DNA of 18,332 nt, taken from positions 1-18,332 of the forward strand of contig CAKTXH010000042.1 in the NCBI GenBank assembly GCA_934630975.1, read 5' to 3'. A program made the position numbers and the translations under genes. The stretch comes from an uncultured Clostridia bacterium (GTDB taxonomy: Bacteria; Bacillota; Clostridia; Christensenellales; Aristaeellaceae). Below are positions 14,116 to 18,332 of the stretch, one piece after another. Below the pieces are notes generated by a model. The model was not told the DNA's origin. It worked only from the letters and a program-made list of their open reading frames with translations, and made no database searches. The first letter of the stretch is position 1, and each line of letters opens with the position of its first letter.

Positions 14116-15534
14116 TCACCCCTTCACGCACAGAATATCCTCTTCCAGATTCTCCTGCGCTCTCGCGCTCGCCCCGTGCAGAATCCCGATCATCGCCATG
14201 CACGAGAGCAGCGACGAGCCGCCGTAGCTCAGGAACGGCATCGTCACGCCCGTCAGCGGAATCATCTTGATCACGCCCGCGACGATCATGAACGTCTGAA
14301 TCCCCAGCATGGTCAGCACGCCGCAGCCCAGCAGCATTTCAAACGAGCGCCGCGCGCGGGAAACCACCGTCACCCCGCGCAGAATCAGCAGCACGTAGAC
14401 CGCCAGCAGCAGCACGCCGAACACCTGCCCCAGCTGCTCGCAGACCACAGCGAAGATGAAGTCGTTGTAATAGGCGGGAATCTTCTCCGGCGTGCCCTGC
14501 CCCAGACCCACGCCGAACAGCCCGCCCGAGCCGATGGCCAGCAGCGCCTGAATGATCTGGTAGCCCTTATCCGTCGGGTCGCTCCACGGGTTGCGCCACA
14601 TCGCCACGCGCACTTTGACATGCGCGAACATCTGATAGCCCAGCACCGCCGCGCCCACGCCGCCGCCGAGGCCGAGCACCGTCAGCAGCACGTTACCGCA
14701 GGCGACGTAAAACAGCACCAGCGTCGTCAGGTAGTAAATCAAAGCCGTGCCGAGGTCGCGCTGCATCATCAGCAGCAGAAGGCAGGCCGCCGCAAACACA
14801 AGCGCGGGCATCATCTGCCAAACGGTTCGGTGCGCGCTGAAGAAATACGCCAGCGCCAGCACCACCGAAAGCTTCACGATTTCGCTGGGCTGAAACGAGC
14901 CGAGCAGCGGCACTTCCACCCAGTTCTTCGCGCCGTTGTTCCACTGGCCGAAAGCCAGCGGCAGAACCAGCGCGCCGATGCCCAGCGCCATACCCAGCAG
15001 CGTCAGCCCGCGGAAATGGCGCACATGAAAGACGATTTCGCTCATCACGAGCATCACCGCCAGCCCGAGCGCGTAAAACGCGGCCTGTTTTGCGCCGCGC
15101 GCGGGCGAAACCGTATAGAGCACCACCACGCCCACGCCGCAGAGAAAATTGGTCAGCGCCATCACCAGAGCATCCATCGGCAGAAGCCGCGGCAGCGCCA
15201 GCGTGGTGATCAGCCCCAGCGGCGTCATGACCAGGCACAGCGTCACCGCCTGCGTATCCCACGCGCCCTCCGTCTTCGCCGCGCAGAGCAACAGCCCCAG
15301 CACCTCGAAAACCGCCGTCAGCAGCGCAATCAGCGTCACGCAGCCGTCGCCCGCGCGGCTGACCGCCCTGCGCCTGTCTTTGGCGACGGCGGCGGCGCGC
15401 GCCTTTTCCTTTTTCTCCCGCCCAGTCAGTTCCCGCTCCGGCGCTTCCTTCACGATCTGCTTTGCTTTTTTTGCGGGTTTATAGACGGTCTGCTCGTCCT
15501 CCCGCGTCTGTTCCCCGTTTTTGCGTCGAGCCAT
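14116..15534 (-). CDS. SEDS peptidoglycan glycosyltransferase (FtsW/RodA/SpoVE family)
   Basis: This polytopic membrane enzyme polymerises lipid II into glycan strands, working with a class B penicillin-binding protein, here encoded next. The 472 residues begin with a highly charged cytoplasmic tail of about 62 residues, followed by many membrane helices. SEDS motifs are clear: FQPSEIVKLS at 214-223, QRDLGTALI at 258-266, and the extracytoplasmic loop WRNPWSDP...GYQ at 313-326. GSGGLFGVGLGQG, DFIFAVVCEQLG at 358-369 and IPLTGVTMPFLSYGGSSLL at 425-443 complete the set. A GGAGGTGA site inside the end of the FHA gene precedes ATG by 5-6 nt. Whether it serves elongation, division or sporulation cannot be decided from sequence alone. 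The long tail is unusual and could contact the FHA-like protein. Confidence 0.94.
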   Translation of the reverse strand: MARRKNGEQTREDEQTVYKPAKKAKQIVKEAPERELTGREKKEKARAAAVAKDRRRAVSRAGDGCVTLIALLTAVFEVLGLLLCAAKTEGAWDTQAVTLCLVMTPLGLITTLALPRLLPMDALVMALTNFLCGVGVVVLYTVSPARGAKQAAFYALGLAVMLVMSEIVFHVRHFRGLTLLGMALGIGALVLPLAFGQWNNGAKNWVEVPLLGSFQPSEIVKLSVVLALAYFFSAHRTVWQMMPALVFAAACLLLLMMQRDLGTALIYYLTTLVLFYVACGNVLLTVLGLGGGVGAAVLGYQMFAHVKVRVAMWRNPWSDPTDKGYQIIQALLAIGSGGLFGVGLGQGTPEKIPAYYNDFIFAVVCEQLGQVFGVLLLAVYVLLILRGVTVVSRARRSFEMLLGCGVLTMLGIQTFMIVAGVIKMIPLTGVTMPFLSYGGSSLLSCMAMIGILHGASARAQENLEEDILCVKG

Positions 15535-15538
15535 GCCG

Positions 15539-16198
15539 TCACCTCCGCATCCGTGTTTGTTTCTTCTGCGCGGCGGACGCGCGCTCGGCTTCGTCCACCT
15601 CGTTTTGATTGAGCCGCTTCTTCTCCCGGCGGATTGCGCCGCGCGTGGGCGCGCCCAGTCCGTCGCCGCGTCCCTGTCCGGCCTTGCTGCGGCGGGCGCG
15701 GGTCACATACGGCTCGTCCGCGCCGACGGCGACTTCGCCGCGGTCATACATCCGCAGAACCAGCTTCAGCTCGCCGACGCGCAGAATCGCGCCGTCGCGC
15801 AAAATCGCTTCGTCGCCCGGCTCTATTGGCGTTTCATCCGCCAGAAAACCGTCCTTATGCAGCGGCACGAGGTGCATTTCCTCGCCCTCGACCCAGAAGA
15901 AGGCCGAGCGCATGTGCACCTTCTTATACGGCACGCACACGTCGCAGCTCATCGAGCCGCCCAGCGTCCCCTCAAACGGCACATGCAGCTCCGTTCCCGC
16001 CGGAAGCCGCCTGCTCCCCGCGGAAAGCACAATCAGGCGGCCCGCCGCGCCCGTGCGCGGCAGGTTCTTTTTTACCCGCCGCCAGAGCGCGCGGTCTTTG
16101 GCATATTTTCGGAAGGCCAGCAGCACAATCAGCGCGATAATCGCCGCGCTGAGATACCCGAAGCCCATAGACGCAACCTGATACCAAGCCTGATTCAA
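15539..16198 (-). CDS. Membrane-anchored FHA-like domain protein
   Basis: This is a probable regulator or scaffold of the wall enzymes encoded downstream. From the chosen TTG the protein has 219 residues: one membrane helix at about 13-29, a cytoplasmic FHA-like beta domain at about 52-150 and a basic, low-complexity tail. The FHA fold is suggested by the pattern SCDVCVP, MHLVPL, DEAILRDGAILRVGELKLVL. The usual phosphothreonine-binding residues are not evident: the GR motif reads GG, the SRxH motif reads VHMR, and NG reads DG. TTG at 16198 is preferred because AGGAGG lies 9 nt before it; an in-frame ATG at 16219 has no ribosome binding site. It is first in the operon, 4 nt from the SEDS gene. 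Similar FHA-SEDS-PBP clusters exist in actinobacteria. Confidence 0.82.
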   Translation of the reverse strand: MNQAWYQVASMGFGYLSAAIIALIVLLAFRKYAKDRALWRRVKKNLPRTGAAGRLIVLSAGSRRLPAGTELHVPFEGTLGGSMSCDVCVPYKKVHMRSAFFWVEGEEMHLVPLHKDGFLADETPIEPGDEAILRDGAILRVGELKLVLRMYDRGEVAVGADEPYVTRARRSKAGQGRGDGLGAPTRGAIRREKKRLNQNEVDEAERASAAQKKQTRMRR

Positions 16199-16258
16199 CC
16201 GTGCCAGCCTCCTGCCCATCGCCGGGCATACGGCCTCGGCGGAAAAATCTTCCCTCCG

Positions 16259-16289
16259 ATTATACCATAGAAACGCATGAGACTGTCAA
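16259..16289 (-). promoter_or_regulatory. Promoter of the FHA-SEDS-PBP operon
   Basis: On the minus strand TTGACA (16289-16284) precedes TATAAT (16264-16259). The spacer is 19 bp, longer than ideal, but TGG just before the -10 gives an extended -10 element. The expected start near 16252 leaves a leader of about 55 nt. CTGTCA and TGACAG half-sites at 16283-16288 and 16302-16307 flank the -35 region and might bind a regulator. Confidence 0.75.
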
Positions 16290-16335
16290 ATTTATCCCGG
16301 ATGACAGAATTTTTTGCCGGATTTCATTTCGACAG

Positions 16336-16369
16336 AAAAAAACGCCGATCAGCCGTAAGCTGACCGACG
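16336..16369 (-). terminator. Terminator of the XRE-family regulator gene
   Basis: Read on the minus strand, CGTCGGTCAGC (16369-16359) pairs with GCTGATCGGCG (16353-16343), with two wobble pairs and a 5-nt loop. A run of seven T follows at 16342-16336. It lies 8 nt after the regulator's stop codon and insulates the wall-operon promoter from transcription arriving from the right. Confidence 0.85.
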
Positions 16370-16377
16370 ATCTTTCT

Positions 16378-16668
16378 TTAGGATTGAAGCGGAACGATGG
16401 CGAGCGTTTTACCAAGCGGCGCTAATACTTTAAGCAGCGTATCAAGCTGAGGATTGGCGTCCCCCCGCTCCATTCTGGCAATCTGCGGCTGTTTTACGCC
16501 GCTCAGGGCTTCCAGTTGGCGCTGACTGATGCCCTGTTCCTGTCTGGCTTTAACCGGCTCCGTAATCAGCGCGACACGCATATTGGTTTCCGCGATTTCT
16601 TCCGGCGTAAAATGCTCCTTGTCAAATTCTTCATCCCATACAGGGAAACCGCCTTTGGCAACATTCAT
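16378..16668 (-). CDS. XRE-family helix-turn-helix protein, antitoxin-like (HigA type), no toxin partner
   Basis: This small cytoplasmic DNA-binding protein has 96 residues from ATG 16668. Residues 40-87 form a Cro/C1-type helix-turn-helix (ISQRQLEALSGVKQPQIARMERG), followed by PQLDTLLKVLAPLGKTLAIVPL, an ending typical of HigA-like antitoxins and similar regulators. The N-terminal 39 residues are acidic and could bind a partner. No RelE/HigB toxin gene lies on either side; the gene upstream encodes a secreted protein. GAGAAGTGA is a modest ribosome binding site, and a GTG at 16677 is an alternative start. A TATAAT at 16689-16684 without a good -35 may provide a second promoter; otherwise it is co-transcribed with the secreted protein 37 nt upstream. 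Composition is less GC-rich than the surroundings. Confidence 0.8.
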   Translation of the reverse strand: MNVAKGGFPVWDEEFDKEHFTPEEIAETNMRVALITEPVKARQEQGISQRQLEALSGVKQPQIARMERGDANPQLDTLLKVLAPLGKTLAIVPLQS

Positions 16669-16705
16669 ATTGTTCACTTCTCAATTATAGATTTTTTTCA
16701 TTCAT

Positions 16706-17245
16706 TTATTCCGCTTCTTCCAGAAAGCTGTAATCGCGTGACCGGATAGTCTGCCCCAATTCTTCGGCAATCTGCCAAACCTTTGCATTCTCGCTGTAAT
16801 CGCCATCCTCGCCGGTAAAAATGCTGATTTTATACAGATTCCCATCCAGCCCGGTCAGAGCAGCCCCGTATAACTCGCTGTTTTCATTGGCCTTTGTATT
16901 GCAATAGCGGAAAACAGGCCCGCCCCCAACCTCTTCCTCTTCATATTCAGCCGATTCTGTTTGACGAATGAGATCAACGAATGTCTCGTAATCCAGCTGA
17001 TCCGGCGAAAACTGGCGAAGCTGAACCGTAAAATCCGCATTGCCCGCAAGGAAAATGACGCCCGCGTTCTCTTCTTCCTCGCTCAGCTCCCACATCACAG
17101 AATCATCCGGCAGAGCGAACTCAATTCCGCCATAGGTATAGCCAACAAACGTCCATCCATCCGGCGCAGGCTCCCATTCCTCCGCGCTGGCAGACGAAAG
17201 CAGGAGCATCATCCACACCACCAGAACTCCGAAAAGCTTTTTCAT
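16706..17245 (-). CDS. Secreted protein of unknown function
   Basis: I do not recognise this 179-residue protein. It starts with a clear signal peptide (residues 1-21, ending in ASA before Glu-Glu), so it is probably exported. The mature part is strongly acidic, including EEEEN and YEEEEVGGG. Its pattern (GIEFALPDDSVMWEL, YEIF/YKISIF-like strands, NAKVWQIAEELGQTI near the end) suggests a compact alpha/beta domain. GGAGGG 6 nt before ATG fixes the start. Its promoter is a TGTTATAAT box at 17281-17289 with TTTTCA 17 bp upstream. The start codon lies in one arm of a 6-bp inverted repeat that loops out the ribosome binding site. The antitoxin-like regulator follows on the same strand, and both are lower in GC than their neighbours. 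Confidence 0.75.
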   Translation of the reverse strand: MKKLFGVLVVWMMLLLSSASAEEWEPAPDGWTFVGYTYGGIEFALPDDSVMWELSEEEENAGVIFLAGNADFTVQLRQFSPDQLDYETFVDLIRQTESAEYEEEEVGGGPVFRYCNTKANENSELYGAALTGLDGNLYKISIFTGEDGDYSENAKVWQIAEELGQTIRSRDYSFLEEAE

Positions 17246-17292
17246 GCGTTTCCCTCCTTTTTTCGCATGTTCTTTTTTAAATTATAACATGC
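17243..17292 (-). promoter_or_regulatory. CATGC-type inverted repeats over the promoter and start codon of the secreted-protein gene
   Basis: CATGCG (17243-17248) and CGCATG (17264-17269) form a perfect inverted repeat with 15 nt between them, holding the ribosome binding site in the loop and the start codon in the stem. GCATGT (17265-17270) and ACATGC (17287-17292) form a second one enclosing the -10 box. Neighbouring centres are 21-22 bp apart, about two helical turns. They may work as RNA structure, as protein-binding sites, or both. Confidence 0.45.
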
Positions 17293-17309
17293 ATAGGCAT
17301 ATTTGAAAA
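17281..17309 (-). promoter_or_regulatory. Promoter of the secreted-protein gene
   Basis: Read on the minus strand, TTTTCA (17309-17304) is 17 bp from TATAAT (17286-17281), which has TG one base upstream, an extended -10. The -35 box overlaps the T-run of the terminator that ends the ABC exporter gene, so the two elements are tightly packed. Confidence 0.65.
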
Positions 17310-17336
17310 GCCCCGCGCCGAGATGGCGCGGGGCTT
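17304..17336 (-). terminator. Terminator of the ABC exporter gene
   Basis: On the minus strand AAGCCCCGCGCC (17336-17325) and GGCGCGGGGCTT (17319-17308) form a perfect 12-bp stem around a 5-nt loop, followed by a short T-run (TTTT, 17309-17306). It begins about 15 nt after the stop codon. Confidence 0.9.
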
Positions 17337-17351
17337 CTTCTGTATGAAAAT

Positions 17352-18332
17352 TTAGTCGTTCTCCTCGAAATCGCCGGTATAGAGCTGATAATATTTGCCG
17401 TGCTGGGCAATCAGCTCGTCGTGCGTGCCGCGCTCGATGATGCGGCCCTGTTCGAGCACCATGATGCAGTCGCTGTTGCGCACGGTGGAAAGGCGGTGCG
17501 CGATGACGAACGTGGTGCGGCCCTTCATCAGGGAATCCATGCCGGCCTGCACGAGCGCCTCGGTGCGGGTGTCGATGGAGCTGGTCGCCTCGTCGAGAAT
17601 CAGCACGGGCGGATCGGCGACCGCCGCGCGCGCGATGGCGAGCAGCTGGCGCTGGCCCTGCGAGAGGTTGCCGCCGTCGCCCTTGAGCATGGTGTTGTAG
17701 CCGTCCGGCAGGCGGGTGATGAAGCCGTCCGCGTTGGCGAGCTTGGCGGCCTCGATGCACGCCTCATCCGTCGCATCGAGTCGGCCATAGCGGATATTCT
17801 CCATGACCGTGCCGGTGAACAGATGCGTATCCTGAAGCACGATGCCCAGCGAGCGGCGCAGATCGTCCTTCTTGATCTTGTTGATGTTGATGCCGTCGTA
17901 GCGGATCTTGCCATCCTGAATATCGTAGAAGCGGTTGATCAGGTTGGTGATGGTCGTCTTGCCCGCGCCGGTGGAACCGACGAAGGCGATCTTCTGCCCC
18001 GGCGTGGCGTAAAGCTTGATATCGTGGAGCACCATCTTGTCGTCATTATAGCCGAAATCGACGTTGTCCATCACGATATCGCCCTTGAGTTCGCGATACT
18101 CGGTTTCGCCGGTGTCCTTGTGCGTGTACTTCCACGCCCACAGGCCGGTGCGCTTTTCGCTTTCGATCAGCGCGCCGTTTTCGTCCTTCTTCACGTTGAC
18201 GAGAGTGACATAGCCATCGTCCACCTCGGGCGTTTCATCCAGCAGGGCGAAGACACGCTCCGCGCCCGCCAGCGCCATGATGATGGCGTTGGACTGCTGG
18301 GAGACCTGGTTGATCGGCTGGTTGAAGCTCTT
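17352..18332 (-). CDS. ABC exporter, ATP-binding/permease fusion (C-terminal part)
   Basis: This gene runs off the right edge; 326 residues of its C-terminal part are visible. The first 30 belong to the last membrane helix region and its exit (SFNQPINQ...MALAGAERVFALLDE), which is typical of multidrug/lipid-type exporters of Firmicutes. A charged linker of about 45 residues (roughly 40-84), absent from short exporters, precedes the ATPase domain. The ATPase is complete: Walker A GSTGAGKT at 119-126, Q-loop Gln167, signature LSQGQ at 223-227, Walker B VLILDE at 243-248, and H-loop His279. The reading frame is open to 18332 without a start, so the ATG at 18278 is internal. The exported substrate is unknown; the partner half-transporter, if any, would lie to the right. 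Confidence 0.93.
   Translation of the reverse strand, partial: KSFNQPINQVSQQSNAIIMALAGAERVFALLDETPEVDDGYVTLVNVKKDENGALIESEKRTGLWAWKYTHKDTGETEYRELKGDIVMDNVDFGYNDDKMVLHDIKLYATPGQKIAFVGSTGAGKTTITNLINRFYDIQDGKIRYDGININKIKKDDLRRSLGIVLQDTHLFTGTVMENIRYGRLDATDEACIEAAKLANADGFITRLPDGYNTMLKGDGGNLSQGQRQLLAIARAAVADPPVLILDEATSSIDTRTEALVQAGMDSLMKGRTTFVIAHRLSTVRNSDCIMVLEQGRIIERGTHDELIAQHGKYYQLYTGDFEEND

Noticed and set aside
13017..14270. 417-residue + strand frame opposite the penicillin-binding protein
   Set aside because: It is an antisense shadow; the minus-strand frame has all three transpeptidase motifs.
15495..15534. Thr-x-x-Asp motif in the charged SEDS N-terminal tail as an FHA ligand
   Set aside because: The spacing fits a known FHA preference, but the FHA-like domain lacks the usual phosphate-binding residues and no kinase is present, so the idea has no support.
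14098..15612. 504-residue open frame on the + strand opposite the SEDS gene
   Set aside because: It is antisense to a clear FtsW/RodA-family gene and is a run of Gln, His and Arg residues without domain-like features.
16678..16705. Toxin gene partner for the XRE-family regulator
   Set aside because: Only 28 bp separate the regulator from the secreted-protein gene, and no small RelE/HigB-like frame was found on either side.
1..18332. CRISPR arrays, tRNA or rRNA genes, transposases, phage genes
   Set aside because: No regularly spaced direct repeats, tRNA-like cloverleaf, rRNA sequence or recombinase motif was seen; the palindromes at 5610-5686 have no associated protein.

Overview
The window looks like chromosome from a high-GC, Gram-positive-type Firmicute, most likely a gut- or rumen-associated member of the Clostridia. 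This placement is inferred from strong AGGAGG-type ribosome binding sites, near-consensus sigma-A promoters, a T-box leader in front of a leucine operon, an FHA/SEDS/penicillin-binding-protein wall cluster and a short palindromic repeat (CTCCCC-TT-AA-GGGGAG core) of a kind I recall from gut Clostridia. There is no rRNA, tRNA, CRISPR array, insertion sequence or phage gene.

Positions 1-8233 run on the + strand. First comes the end of a polar amino acid ABC importer operon (permease and ATPase; its binding protein would lie upstream). A terminator and a near-consensus promoter lead into a complete PotABCD-type polyamine importer operon. A 230-bp spacer with palindromic repeats and a terminator separates this from an N-acyl-D-amino-acid deacylase-like amidohydrolase. 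Next is a lower-GC gene for a Fic-domain enzyme with its own N-terminal helix-turn-helix. Its promoter carries a 14-bp palindrome exactly in the -35/-10 spacer, and a near-identical second site lies 53 bp upstream.

Positions 8234-11438 (+) hold a leucine-biosynthesis unit: promoter, T-box leader with a probable CUC (Leu) specifier, then leuC, leuD and leuB. It ends at a bidirectional terminator facing the minus-strand half.

Positions 11577-18332 are on the minus strand. A wall-synthesis operon reads (in transcription order) membrane-anchored FHA-like protein, SEDS glycosyltransferase (FtsW/RodA/SpoVE family), class B penicillin-binding protein, and, unusually, an extracellular solute-binding protein with no transporter partner. 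Upstream is a lower-GC pair, a secreted protein of unknown function and an XRE-family antitoxin-like regulator without a toxin. The window ends in the C-terminal part of an ABC exporter.

The most interesting points are the Fic promoter with paired operators, the solute-binding protein at the tail of the SEDS/PBP operon, the degenerate FHA domain, the PotD-like protein with altered ligand residues, the possible non-canonical start of the penicillin-binding protein, and a hairpin that buries the start codon of the secreted-protein gene. All functional statements rest on motif recognition and recalled family knowledge; no searches were run.
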